Below are positions 24,349-33,121 of a DNA stretch of 64,000 nucleotides, piece after piece. The position numbers were made by a program, and so were the translations under genes. Position 1 is the stretch's first letter, and each line of letters begins with the position of its first letter. The stretch is from contig NZ_JAFBCW010000012.1 in the NCBI RefSeq assembly GCF_016907915.1, positions 1 to 64,000 of the forward strand. The letters run 5' to 3'. The notes below the pieces were generated by a model. It was not told where the DNA came from. It worked only from the letters and a program-made list of their open reading frames with translations, and did no database searches. The DNA comes from Desulforadius tongensis. GTDB taxonomy: Bacteria; Bacillota; Desulfotomaculia; Desulfotomaculales; Desulfohalotomaculaceae.

Positions 24349-25056
24349 TCAACCCATAATATTTAAAAATTGTTTCTGGTTTACGTCAAAAAATTTATTC
24401 TCATTGCCATTCAGTTGTTTAGCTAGATTTTTTGCGTATTTGTTTATATTCAGTGCATCCAGTGTTTTTCGGTTTACCAAGAAAATTGTAGATCTGTAAT
24501 TAGGTATTTTAGAAACTTTAACGTCTTCTAAAAGCTCAATGTTATATACCTGACCGTTCCGATCTTTTACTTTGTAGTGGCCTATCATGGTGAAATACCC
24601 TGATACAGTGAATACAAAATTTGCTTTAAGATATAGTTTGTATTTCTGTTCCAAAGATAAGGTAAACGGCAATGAATTATATTTTTCACCCATGTCATCC
24701 AGGGCATATACGCCTCCTGTATCGACCATATACCAAAAGTATTCTCTATCTTCAGTTTTTATATGGTTTTCAAATATTAGACCCGTTATAATACAAAATT
24801 CTTTTATTTTTTTAAACCTGTTAAATTTTAGGCCTGTACCTGAAATTATCATATCGGTATCAGCAATCTGAAACTGGTTTATAATTTTAAGTACTGACTT
24901 GTGTTCCTCTGCAAGAGCAAATATCCTAAAAAATCCAGCCACATCGTCTTTTGATATATTTCTATTAACTAAAGGTTTCTTAATATTTGAATACCTTCGT
25001 CCTTCAATTGACTCTATTGACTCTAAAAAATAATCGGAATCATAATTGCACAGCAT
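24349..25056 (-). CDS. hypothetical protein
   Basis: A 235-residue protein without signal peptide or membrane segments. It alternates charged helices with aromatic-rich strands (REYFWYMVDTGGVYALDD; LYLKANFVFTVSGYFTMIGH). It resembles uncharacterised ICE-borne proteins that may carry a winged-helix start, but I cannot assign a family. It is AT-richer than the GC-rich non-coding block next to it. A GAGGC motif precedes the start. Confidence 0.6.
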   Translation of the reverse strand: MLCNYDSDYFLESIESIEGRRYSNIKKPLVNRNISKDDVAGFFRIFALAEEHKSVLKIINQFQIADTDMIISGTGLKFNRFKKIKEFCIITGLIFENHIKTEDREYFWYMVDTGGVYALDDMGEKYNSLPFTLSLEQKYKLYLKANFVFTVSGYFTMIGHYKVKDRNGQVYNIELLEDVKVSKIPNYRSTIFLVNRKTLDALNINKYAKNLAKQLNGNENKFFDVNQKQFLNIMG

Positions 25057-25071
25057 TTTTTATGCCTCCAT

Positions 25072-25138
25072 TTGACACTCCCCACGGCTAAAGCCGGGGA
25101 GTGTCAAGTGAATTACCGCAGGCACAAGACCGTGCGGT
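25072..25138. repeat. IS200/IS605-type end hairpin remnant
   Basis: TTGACACTCCCC...GGGGAGTGTCAA (25072-25107) with an inner CGGCT-AA-AGCCG stem is typical in form and wording of the terminal hairpins of IS200/IS605 elements in Firmicutes. A second stem ACCGCA / TGCGGT follows (25115-25138). No transposase or TnpB gene is near, so this is a remnant or a non-autonomous palindromic element. Confidence 0.55.
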
Positions 25139-25144
25139 TTCCCA

Positions 25145-25756
25145 TTATTCTCCGTTGATAAAAATATCTTTTAATTGTATGGATAAATCAGTGAATATGC
25201 TTGATTTTACTGTATCATCTTTTGAATACACTACCGGTTCTAAGTAAATCCCGTTTTCTAAGGTAAAAATTTCTACTGATTTGTTTTTTGGTGATACTAT
25301 CCAGTATTCTTTTACTCCAAACCTCATGTATAAATCCATTTTAATAACATAATCTTTTGAAGTCGTAGAAGGAGATAATACTTCAACTGCAATTGTTGGT
25401 ACTCCTGTATAGTTATTTTCGTTAAAACCGCTCTTATCACAAATAACAGTTATGTCTGGTTGAACTCTATGCTTTTCTGTTTCATTTTGAAAAACAACAT
25501 CAAAAGGTGCAACAAAATGTTTGCATTCTTTATTTTTAAAATAGATGCCAAATTCCGTAGATAGATTAGTTACCACTCTTTGATGTTCAACAGATGGTGC
25601 TGATTGTAAATGCACCTCTCCGTTAATATACTCTAATCTATCTTCACTACTGTTATCCATTTCCAGAAATTCCTCATATGTTACTTTTGTGAGTTTCGGT
25701 AACAGCTTAATCACCTCCAATTTCCTAAATATTGGAATATAATTATAATACCACAA
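25145..25756 (-). CDS. Uma2 family (DUF820) restriction-endonuclease-like protein
   Basis: About 185-203 residues of the PD-(D/E)xK fold: TYEEFLEMDNSSEDRLEYI at the start, the catalytic PDITVIC (Asp) and IAVEVLSPST (Glu) strands, then KMDLYMRFGVKEYWIV. The Uma2 family is abundant in cyanobacteria and some Firmicutes; a DNA-cleaving role is assumed from the fold. The start is uncertain: GGAGG stands eight nt before a CTG codon in LLPKLTKV, while the upstream ATG at 25756 has no ribosome site. A role in defence or transposition is unproven. Confidence 0.8.
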   Translation of the reverse strand: MWYYNYIPIFRKLEVIKLLPKLTKVTYEEFLEMDNSSEDRLEYINGEVHLQSAPSVEHQRVVTNLSTEFGIYFKNKECKHFVAPFDVVFQNETEKHRVQPDITVICDKSGFNENNYTGVPTIAVEVLSPSTTSKDYVIKMDLYMRFGVKEYWIVSPKNKSVEIFTLENGIYLEPVVYSKDDTVKSSIFTDLSIQLKDIFINGE

Positions 25757-25759
25757 TAA

Positions 25760-26626
25760 TTATTCTTTAGCTATAGTCTTTGTTTTCTTTTGCTGCCAAT
25801 AAGCACGGTTTTTCTTCCTTCCTCTAATGAGTTCTGGATCAAACAGTGCTAAACTTATCGTTTTTTCTTTTGGGTTAAAGTTATTTACTTTGCATACCAA
25901 CCTATCTCCTAATTTAGGTCTTTTTTGGTTTACCGGGTAGGGAGCAATCCCCACAACCCCCGGACATAGGGCTAAAAATATATTGTTTATACCGAGGCGA
26001 ACCACTGTACCGGTGACAACATCTCCCCTCATATAGCGGACGTGATCCCACGGGTCGACCAGCGAAACCGCTATTTCTCCAGTGGTTTTATCTACCTTAT
26101 CTACAACTGCTTTTATATATTGACCTTCGCTGTACAGTTCGTCCAGCTGCATAGATTTTGAAACCCTGGCTTCTCTGGGGTTAAAACTGACGATAACTCC
26201 ACCGCCAATGTCTACGCCCAGCCATGTATCGGTGACGAATACTACCTGAGCTTCAAATTCCAACCCTTCTTCTGCTATGTTAATTAAATATGTCTTGCTT
26301 TCTTCTATTATCTCCCGGCGGGTGCAGGCTACAAGGTTGCTTTTCTTATCTATAGCTTTGATTCTGATGTTAATTTCTTTTCCCACAAAGAAGTTCATCA
26401 TTCTTTCGGTCGGCAGGCCGGTTTCACTAGCCGGTACTAGTCCTCGAATGTTCGGAATGTCATTAAACTCCAGTTCCCATACTAAGCCTTCCAATGTTTC
26501 ATGTCTTCTAGTGGCAATTACCGCGGCCGTTAAAATGGTATTTCTATCTTTAGCATCGTAAAGCATATTCCAATAATCAATTAATTGATCGTTTAGATTT
26601 CTTTCAGGCGGTAAAAGTGTTTTCAT
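25760..26626 (-). CDS. protein with three S1 RNA-binding domains
   Basis: A 288-residue protein built of S1 OB-fold repeats: about 30-108 (LVWELEFNDIPNIRGLVPAS), about 115-192 (FEAQVVFVTDTWLGVDIGGG) and about 195-268 (GDVVTGTVVRLGINNIFLAL). It resembles a shortened ribosomal protein S1 and should bind single-stranded RNA. It is cotranscribed with the VirD4 gene region and has a normal AAGGAGG leader, preceded by a long hairpin at 26657-26719. An element-borne S1 protein might help translate the hairpin-containing leaders of the element; that is inference. Confidence 0.8.
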   Translation of the reverse strand: MKTLLPPERNLNDQLIDYWNMLYDAKDRNTILTAAVIATRRHETLEGLVWELEFNDIPNIRGLVPASETGLPTERMMNFFVGKEINIRIKAIDKKSNLVACTRREIIEESKTYLINIAEEGLEFEAQVVFVTDTWLGVDIGGGVIVSFNPREARVSKSMQLDELYSEGQYIKAVVDKVDKTTGEIAVSLVDPWDHVRYMRGDVVTGTVVRLGINNIFLALCPGVVGIAPYPVNQKRPKLGDRLVCKVNNFNPKEKTISLALFDPELIRGRKKNRAYWQQKKTKTIAKE

Positions 26627-26656
26627 GTGTCAATAATCCTCCTTATTTTTTATTTT

Positions 26657-26719
26657 CCCGCCGGCATCCCCTGCCTGAACCTTTCTTGCTTGTGTAGAAG
26701 GCAGGGGATGAAAGGCGGG
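26657..26719 (-). promoter_or_regulatory. long hairpin in the leader of the S1-domain gene
   Basis: CATCCCCTGCCT pairs with AGGCAGGGGATG, flanked by CCCGCC / GGCGGG across a 2/3-nt internal loop. No T-run follows on the minus strand, so it is not a typical terminator. It lies between virD4 and the S1 gene and could be an mRNA-stabilising or autoregulatory structure. Confidence 0.55.
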
Positions 26720-26761
26720 CCATGTTTTGTTGATGAAGCAATCTCCTTCCTGAGCAGTGAA

Positions 26762-28813
26762 CTACCACTCATTACTTTTTAGTTCCATTAGACCTTTTTT
26801 AGTTTTATAACTAATAACCGTACGACTTTTAGTTAGGGTGGTAGCAGAATCAATAATCTCCGGCAAATCCACTTCAAAACTTCTCGGCGGCACCAGTTCG
26901 CTGACTTCCAATTTCCCGGCTTTCTTTATTTTCTTTGCCTGGGGCAGTTTAACCCAACCAAGTTTTTTAAGGTATAGCGGATAACACCATTGAATCAGGG
27001 CTATACAGTCCAGTGGATCCATTCTTGTTATCTCATCAGGCTCCATCAATGATCTTTTTATTGCACTTTGAGTTTTTTCTGCAAACTTGAAATAATGAAC
27101 CATTGGTATGGTTAAATCTTCTTTTTCAAATCTACCCTCCACTGCTGCCTTACCCAGTATCCGTGAAAACATACTTGCTGTTTCTTGATCACTGGGGGTA
27201 ACCCCTAAAAGAAGTATTGTCGGGCAGTTGGCAAGTATATTCTTGGCCTCGTTCGGCCCGTACACGTCGTCCAGCTGGCTGCGGCCCTGTAGAATGAACT
27301 GGATGTGAATACCGAGGCTGCGGGCGGTGGAAATGATCTCCGAAAACCCGGGAATCTGCCCAATGTTGGCAAACTCATCCAAAAGAAAACGTACCGGCAC
27401 CGGTAGTTTTCCATTGTGCTGATCAGCTAGGCGGTACAGGCGTTTGAACAGGAACATATAGAAGGTGGACAAAATCGGCCGCAGCACCTTTCCTTCCCCG
27501 CTGACCGGTATAACGCAGAACAGGGCTGTCTTTCTGCGGCCCACTGCACCCAGCTTAATCTCGTGTTCCGACAGCAGCGCGGCCAGCGGCTCCGTGGTCA
27601 GGATTTTCAGTTTCGCCGACAGGCCCGACACTGCGTGGTCAAAGTTTGCCGAAGCCACGCCGCGCCAGCGTTCGTAAATGGTGGCACTGATTTTTCCCGC
27701 TTGATACGCGGCTTTAAATTTCACGTCCAGATCTTCTTTTGTCCACGCAGTCAAGCTCATAGCCGCCCGCAGGTGCTGCTGTTCCGCCGGGAAATCGCCC
27801 TTTAAGAGTCCTGTCAAAGCCTCAAGCAGCTGAACTTCCTTTGCAAGAAAGTATGTGCTGTCATCCTTTCCGGCATTGTGAATCAGGCAGGCCGCCATTT
27901 CCGCTATCTCCGCGTCATTCCCACACTCGGAAATGGCGTTCCACCGGTGGCTGACGGCGGGATTGGTCAGGTTGAAAATCCGGACCTCATACCCCTTTTT
28001 CTTCAGCCACCTGGCGGTGGTAGCGGCCAGCTCTCCTTTCGGGTCGGTACAAATGAATGATTGCCCATCTGCAACAGCTGCCACGATATTAGAAAGAACA
28101 AAGGAAAACGATTTTCCGGAACCGGTGCCGCCGAATATGGCAGCATGTCCGGCCAGGCCCGGTTTGCCCTTCGGTGACTTCCCGGGTATCACCCGGACGA
28201 TTTTCCCGTCCAGCTTCCCCAGGACTATTCCGCCGGAACCTTTATCCTTGCCCCTGATTTTAGGCGGGCCAAACTCGCACAGGTGCTTTACGTCCCGCAG
28301 CGCGGCCCACCGCGCTGTACCGAGGGCAGCATTGTCGGCAAGTTTCAACCCGTGCACCCGGTCCGGGCCGTTTCTTTGCCGGTTCCGCCACCACAGGTAA
28401 CCGACGGCCGTGCCTGCGCCGAGCAGCACGTTCAGGTACTGCCACAGGCGTTTCACATCCGGGTGCGTCAGCATTTCCGCCGGCCTGCTCAACCAGGCCC
28501 AGCCGACACTAAATGGGTGGCGGAAAACATAGGGCAGCATTTTCCCGTGGGCAGCGGCTACCGCCTTCTCTTCCGGGGTTGAAAAGATTGAAACGGCTGA
28601 CAGATGGTGCTGTAAATCGTGTACCGCGGCAGCCACACTCCCCACTGTCCAAACATCGGCAAAATAAAAAAGCGGCACGGCAACCGGCACGCTTCCCAGT
28701 ATCAGTGCTGCTTTTTTATGTTCCTGAACCCACCCGCACCCGGGTAATTGTAGTTTAGGTAATTTATCCAGCAACTCTTTAGTTTTCAGCAACAGTTTCA
28801 CCTCCCAATTCAT
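26762..28813 (-). CDS. type IV secretion coupling ATPase VirD4/TraG
   Basis: The coupling protein that feeds the relaxosome to the conjugation channel. The 683 residues include N-terminal transmembrane segments (about 34-56 and 126-142), Walker A FGGTGSGKSFSF (228-238), Walker B VRFLLDEFANIG (near 475) and the TraG/TraD C-terminal region with GRSQLDDVYGPNEAKNILAN. It overlaps the upstream small gene by 35 nt. GGGAGG precedes a TTG codon at 28792, so translation may start seven codons inside the longest frame. The base composition in its first half is clearly more GC-rich than neighbouring genes. Confidence 0.93.
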   Translation of the reverse strand: MNWEVKLLLKTKELLDKLPKLQLPGCGWVQEHKKAALILGSVPVAVPLFYFADVWTVGSVAAAVHDLQHHLSAVSIFSTPEEKAVAAAHGKMLPYVFRHPFSVGWAWLSRPAEMLTHPDVKRLWQYLNVLLGAGTAVGYLWWRNRQRNGPDRVHGLKLADNAALGTARWAALRDVKHLCEFGPPKIRGKDKGSGGIVLGKLDGKIVRVIPGKSPKGKPGLAGHAAIFGGTGSGKSFSFVLSNIVAAVADGQSFICTDPKGELAATTARWLKKKGYEVRIFNLTNPAVSHRWNAISECGNDAEIAEMAACLIHNAGKDDSTYFLAKEVQLLEALTGLLKGDFPAEQQHLRAAMSLTAWTKEDLDVKFKAAYQAGKISATIYERWRGVASANFDHAVSGLSAKLKILTTEPLAALLSEHEIKLGAVGRRKTALFCVIPVSGEGKVLRPILSTFYMFLFKRLYRLADQHNGKLPVPVRFLLDEFANIGQIPGFSEIISTARSLGIHIQFILQGRSQLDDVYGPNEAKNILANCPTILLLGVTPSDQETASMFSRILGKAAVEGRFEKEDLTIPMVHYFKFAEKTQSAIKRSLMEPDEITRMDPLDCIALIQWCYPLYLKKLGWVKLPQAKKIKKAGKLEVSELVPPRSFEVDLPEIIDSATTLTKSRTVISYKTKKGLMELKSNEW

Positions 28814-29159
28814 CTGCCGGCGGTGCTATACGCACCGCTATCCTGTCACGGGCGCCGATGTAATCCAGTATGTTTTTGCTTATGTATATCACCCCCAGTT
28901 CACCCTTTTCCCCGATATCCTCGGTGAATCTGATTTTCTTTTCGGTTTCCTTGTCTTTCACGCACGTTGCTGTATAACCGCCCGGTGGAAAGATGTTTTT
29001 ATCCGGTGCCAGTTGAAGAACCATTTCCTCGCCGATTTTCATCTGCCGGGTAAAAGATATCGGCAGGTATATTCTGCCGATACGATCCACGTTTTCTTTG
29101 TAGCACGCCTTGTACTTTGTATTTTTGTACAACCGTAAGACGAATTCTATTGCTCTCAA
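28779..29159 (-). CDS. hypothetical protein, possibly AbrB-like
   Basis: A 126-residue protein between topoisomerase III and virD4. The stretch ENVDRIGRIYLPISFTRQMK resembles the start of swapped-hairpin AbrB/SpoVT DNA-binding domains, and a second similar beta-rich unit may lie near residues 90-115 (LGVIYISKNILDYIGARDRI). It could be a small regulator or an accessory transfer protein. It is translationally coupled with virD4 by overlap. The family assignment is tentative. Confidence 0.6.
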   Translation of the reverse strand: MRAIEFVLRLYKNTKYKACYKENVDRIGRIYLPISFTRQMKIGEEMVLQLAPDKNIFPPGGYTATCVKDKETEKKIRFTEDIGEKGELGVIYISKNILDYIGARDRIAVRIAPPADELGGETVAEN

Positions 29160-29164
29160 CTTTT

Positions 29165-31540
29165 CTACCCCCTATCAAACTCAAAACCTACTTTACCGTT
29201 TTCCATAACCAGAGCAGCGTCAAACTTTTTCCCAGCCTTGGATTTAAAACCCTTGATTATTCCTGTTTTTCCTTTTTTCAGCAGATCCTTTGCCTGTTTG
29301 GCGGTGATTTTTTTTCCGGCTATCTCCTTCCAAATGACGAACTTGCAGCCTTCTTTGTAGCCGCTGCAGCCGTATCCTTTCTTACCCTCGACTACGTTCT
29401 TGCCGCATAAAGGACATTTACCAAGAGGTTCAATATTTCTTTGGGGAAAATCAAATTCCACCTTTCCTTCACCGGACAGCTTCAGTACCGCGTCAAACTT
29501 TTTCCCAGCCTTGGACTTAAAACCCTTGATTACTCCTGTTTTTCCTTTTTCCAGCAGATCCTTTGCCTGTTTGGCGGTGATCTTTTTCCCGGCTATCTCC
29601 TTCCAGATGACAAACTTGCAGCCTTCTCTGTATCCGCTACACCCGTATCCCTTCTTCCCCTCGATTACGTCTTTACCGCACAGCGGGCATTTACCTAATA
29701 TCTCCCTGTCCTGGCCGACAGCATTGCTGGCTTCCTGTTCCTTTGCTATTTGCACCACCTCCCGTGCAAAGTTTTTTATATTTTCTAACCATGTACCGGC
29801 ATCATTCTGTCCTTCTTCAATCTGCCGCAGGCCTTCTTCCCACTCTGCTGTCATTTCTACGGATTTCACCTGTTCCGGCACCAGGTCAATGAGTGCTTCC
29901 CCTTTCGGAGTAGGCACCAGCGTTTTCTTCTGCCGCTGTATATATCCCACCTTGATCAACCTTTCAATGATCGCCGCCCTGGTAGCCGGTGTGCCGATAC
30001 CGCCTGCGGCTTTCAATGTATCGGCCATTTCTTTATCTTTAACCATTTTTCCGGCGTTTTCCATTGCCGCCAGCAGTGTGGCCTCGGTGTACCTCTTGGG
30101 CGGTTTGGTTTGTTTCTCTGGGGTTTCGACCTTTTGAACGGTCACCGTTTCGTTCTCGGCCAGGTGCGGGATGGCCTGTTCTTCTCGGCCGTCATCCTCT
30201 TTCTCCTGCTCCGATTCGTTCCGGTATACCGCCTTCCAACCCCGGTCAAGTTCCACCTTGCCTTTAGACGTAAAACTCTCACCGTTGACGGTAGTAATAA
30301 CCTTTGTCACCGCGTACCTAGCATCCGGGTAGAATACGGCCAGAAACCGGCGCGCAACCAGGTCATATACAAGCTGTTCGTTTTTACCTAAAGCTGATAT
30401 ATCAGGTTTTTTGTCTGTCGGTATAATGGCATGGTGGTCGGTTACCTTCCCATCGTTTACGTACCTTTTCCCGAGCTGGCACTGCCCTTTGGGAATTAAG
30501 TCTTTATACTCCGGCACTTCGCTAAGGGCATTTAACCTGCCCTGAAGCGTACTTACCATTGCCTGCGTAATATACCGGCTGTCAGTACGCGGGTATGTTA
30601 ACAGCTTGTACTTCTCATAGAGTTCCTGGGCTGCATTTAACGTCTGCTGAGCGGTCAGCCCGTACCGGCGGTTGGCTTCTTTTTGCAGGTCATTTAAGTT
30701 AAACAGCGTTGGCGGTTGCTCTACAGATTCCTTTTGATCAACCCCAGTTATCCTACCTGTACCGGTCCCTTTGATTTTTTCCAGTATTGCGTCCAGCTCT
30801 TTCCGGGAAAATAACCGGCCGTTATTATCTCCCACCCACTTTCCCGGGTACGTTTCGCCTGTTTCCTTCCTGAATACAGCCCATATTTCCCAGTATTTTG
30901 CCGGCTTAAAATCCCGTATCTCTCGCTCTCTTGTCACTACCAGGGCAAGCGTGGGCGTTTGTACCCGTCCCACAGATAGGACGGAGTTGTGTCGGACGGA
31001 AAAGGCTCTGGTGGCGTTGATACCTACAAGCCAGTCAGCCTCTGCCCTTGCTTCGGCAGCTGCAGCCAGGTTGTCCATCTCTTTTCCTGCCAGCAGCCGT
31101 TGAAAAGCACTTTTTATGGCCGACGGTGTTGCTTCAGAAAGCCACAGCCTTTTAATTGGTTTTTGGCAGCCGCAGTGCCGGTAAATACGCCGGAAAATCA
31201 GTTCCCCTTCTCTACCGGCATCGCAAGCGTTGATAACTTCTCCTACTTCTGAAGAATTGAGCAGGTTTCTTAGTACCTGCAGCTGTTTTCTGCCTTCCCT
31301 GACGGGTTTTAGCCGGAAGTCCGGTGGTATAATAGGCAGTTGTCCCAGGTTCCACTTTGTCAGACTCTCATCGTATTCATGGGGTTCGGCTAGCTCCAGT
31401 AAGTGTCCGAAAGCCCATGAAACAAGGTACTCCTGATTTTCCAGATGGCCTTCCATTTTTTTGAAACTGCCCAGGACTGCAGCAATATCCCTGGCAACTG
31501 ATGGTTTTTCTGCAATTATTAAAGTTTTTATAGCAAACAC
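29165..31540 (-). CDS. topB: DNA topoisomerase III
   Basis: A type IA topoisomerase of 791 residues: TOPRIM domain at the N-terminus (KTLIIAEKPSVARDIA; NACDAGREGELI), active-site Tyr in LLTYPRTDSRYI (about 320), and two C-terminal zinc-ribbon-like modules (CPLCGKDVIEGKKGYGCSG and CPLCGKNVVEGKKGYGCSG). The two modules, about 85 residues each, are nearly identical, the mark of a recent internal duplication. TopB-like proteins are standard in ICEs, where they resolve transfer or replication intermediates. Start GTG at 31540 with GGAAAGG close by. Confidence 0.95.
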   Translation of the reverse strand: MFAIKTLIIAEKPSVARDIAAVLGSFKKMEGHLENQEYLVSWAFGHLLELAEPHEYDESLTKWNLGQLPIIPPDFRLKPVREGRKQLQVLRNLLNSSEVGEVINACDAGREGELIFRRIYRHCGCQKPIKRLWLSEATPSAIKSAFQRLLAGKEMDNLAAAAEARAEADWLVGINATRAFSVRHNSVLSVGRVQTPTLALVVTREREIRDFKPAKYWEIWAVFRKETGETYPGKWVGDNNGRLFSRKELDAILEKIKGTGTGRITGVDQKESVEQPPTLFNLNDLQKEANRRYGLTAQQTLNAAQELYEKYKLLTYPRTDSRYITQAMVSTLQGRLNALSEVPEYKDLIPKGQCQLGKRYVNDGKVTDHHAIIPTDKKPDISALGKNEQLVYDLVARRFLAVFYPDARYAVTKVITTVNGESFTSKGKVELDRGWKAVYRNESEQEKEDDGREEQAIPHLAENETVTVQKVETPEKQTKPPKRYTEATLLAAMENAGKMVKDKEMADTLKAAGGIGTPATRAAIIERLIKVGYIQRQKKTLVPTPKGEALIDLVPEQVKSVEMTAEWEEGLRQIEEGQNDAGTWLENIKNFAREVVQIAKEQEASNAVGQDREILGKCPLCGKDVIEGKKGYGCSGYREGCKFVIWKEIAGKKITAKQAKDLLEKGKTGVIKGFKSKAGKKFDAVLKLSGEGKVEFDFPQRNIEPLGKCPLCGKNVVEGKKGYGCSGYKEGCKFVIWKEIAGKKITAKQAKDLLKKGKTGIIKGFKSKAGKKFDAALVMENGKVGFEFDRG

Positions 31541-31562
31541 AACCTTTCCGTTTTTGTTTAAC

Positions 31563-32579
31563 TCAACTCATTAAAAGTGCGTCGTACAACCCACAACGCT
31601 TTTTCGTATCTACGCTGTCTTTTTTATAACTAATCTTGGGTGGGTATTTTTCCGGTTTTTTAAGTGCCTTCTCCATCCACCTAATCACATTGTTAATTTT
31701 TTTATCCTGTTCAGCTAGTCGGTCAACCACATACATGACACGTTCCTTCCCGTAAGTTTGCACCCATCGGTAAATATAAGGCAGTATATTTTCATCTTCA
31801 CCGATTTTTTGAAAATAATGGACTGCTGTTTCTTCGTAGTCATCGTAAAGCTGTTCATCCGTTTTTGTTTTGGTTAGCCGATGTTTTGTCTTTTCGCTTT
31901 TCCCGGCCGCATCTTCCTCCTCCTCATCATTCATCTTAATTTCTGTATTGTAATCTCTGTATGTAATCTCTGGTATTGCTTTCACGATTCGTTCGGTTTG
32001 ATTTTTTGAATTGTTAATTTGATTTTTCGTTTTATGAAATCCATTTTTTATTTCGTGATATGCGTTTTTCGTTTCGTGAATTCCATTTTTCGTTTCGTGA
32101 AATGCATTTTCTGTTTCAGAAAATGGAATTTCTGATTCGTTAAAAGGAACAGCAACTTTATAATCCTGTAAAATGTATCCCAATTTTAATAAATCCTGTT
32201 GAATTTTTAAAATGTTTACGCGGTACTGCTTTGTCCTGTCCCATTTATACTCCGGGTTGGTTCTTTCGCTTAACCACCCATTTTTAACTAATACGCTAAG
32301 ATGTTTTCTGATGTTGGCAGGTGCTAAATTAAGCATAGTTTCCTCACTGAGTTCTTCAGCCGTTTTATATATCCATCCGTTGGTTGGCTCAAAATTTTTT
32401 TCGACACCGTTTTTTCGGGCTCTGCTAATTTCTTCAGCTATAAATTTATCAAAATCCCTCACCCGCTCACTCCAATATATAAACTGGTTTAAAAGTATTG
32501 CTTTTGTAATGTCGCCTGTTAATGCCACAAATTCTTCCTTAATCACAACCCGTTTTAATCGCTTTAAATTATCTTTCAT
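31563..32579 (-). CDS. replication-initiator-like protein with winged helix
   Basis: A 338-residue protein. The N-terminal part (about 1-130) looks like the winged-helix domain of phage/plasmid replisome organisers (ITKAILLNQFIYWSERVRD; ANIRKHLSVLVKNGWLSERT). Residues about 150-190 are a run of seven-residue repeats of the type NGIHETK. The C-terminal part (about 235-325) is helical and DnaD-like in feel. It overlaps the upstream HAD gene by 11 nt. A role in element replication is likely but inferred. Confidence 0.65.
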   Translation of the reverse strand: MKDNLKRLKRVVIKEEFVALTGDITKAILLNQFIYWSERVRDFDKFIAEEISRARKNGVEKNFEPTNGWIYKTAEELSEETMLNLAPANIRKHLSVLVKNGWLSERTNPEYKWDRTKQYRVNILKIQQDLLKLGYILQDYKVAVPFNESEIPFSETENAFHETKNGIHETKNAYHEIKNGFHKTKNQINNSKNQTERIVKAIPEITYRDYNTEIKMNDEEEEDAAGKSEKTKHRLTKTKTDEQLYDDYEETAVHYFQKIGEDENILPYIYRWVQTYGKERVMYVVDRLAEQDKKINNVIRWMEKALKKPEKYPPKISYKKDSVDTKKRCGLYDALLMS

Positions 32580-33096
32580 CTCTTTCCGCCCTCCAGTCGC
32601 TAATCTTTATTTCCCGCCAGCTTTTAAACCTTTTGAGGTTTTTCCCCTTAACATGCCTGTTGTACGGCCAGTCTTTGAGAAGTACCTGTATGCCGGCATC
32701 AAGCATTGCCGTTGCTGTACAAGGCTCATCTTCAAAGAAAAGTACCACTTTTTTCTTTACAGCAAAATCTGCCTTTTCATCCTGGGGTACGAAAAATACC
32801 GGTCTTTTTGGAAACCGGTGAATCTCTAACCACCTTCTGGTAATAAATTCGGCCGCCCTGCTTCTACTTGTGACATAAACGATTTGACACCCCTTGCTAG
32901 ACAGCTCATATAACACACGGGCAGCTCCCGGAAACGGTTCGGCTTTCCGGAGAATGCGTAATCCTTCCCCGGACATGAAAAAATCCCGGGGGACTTCCGG
33001 GAACGGGTATTTTTCAAAAGTTATTGTTTCAAAATGCCGTAGTAGTTCCAAGTTCACATTGGCTATGGTGTTGCATATGTCTACTCCTACCCGCAT
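32569..33096 (-). CDS. HAD-superfamily nucleotidase-like protein
   Basis: A 175-residue protein with HAD topology similar to 5'(3')-deoxyribonucleotidases: motif I in VGVDICNTIANV, motif II Thr in IVYVTSRSR, a Lys in QDEKADFAVKKK and motif III VVLFFEDEP. In motif I the usual second Asp (DxD) is Cys, so the general acid/base is missing. Phosphatase activity is thus doubtful; a binding or altered activity is possible. It sits between the replication-initiator-like gene and the partition genes. Confidence 0.7.
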   Translation of the reverse strand: MRVGVDICNTIANVNLELLRHFETITFEKYPFPEVPRDFFMSGEGLRILRKAEPFPGAARVLYELSSKGCQIVYVTSRSRAAEFITRRWLEIHRFPKRPVFFVPQDEKADFAVKKKVVLFFEDEPCTATAMLDAGIQVLLKDWPYNRHVKGKNLKRFKSWREIKISDWRAERDER

Positions 33097-33121
33097 TAAC
33101 TTCTCACCTCTTAGCTATATT

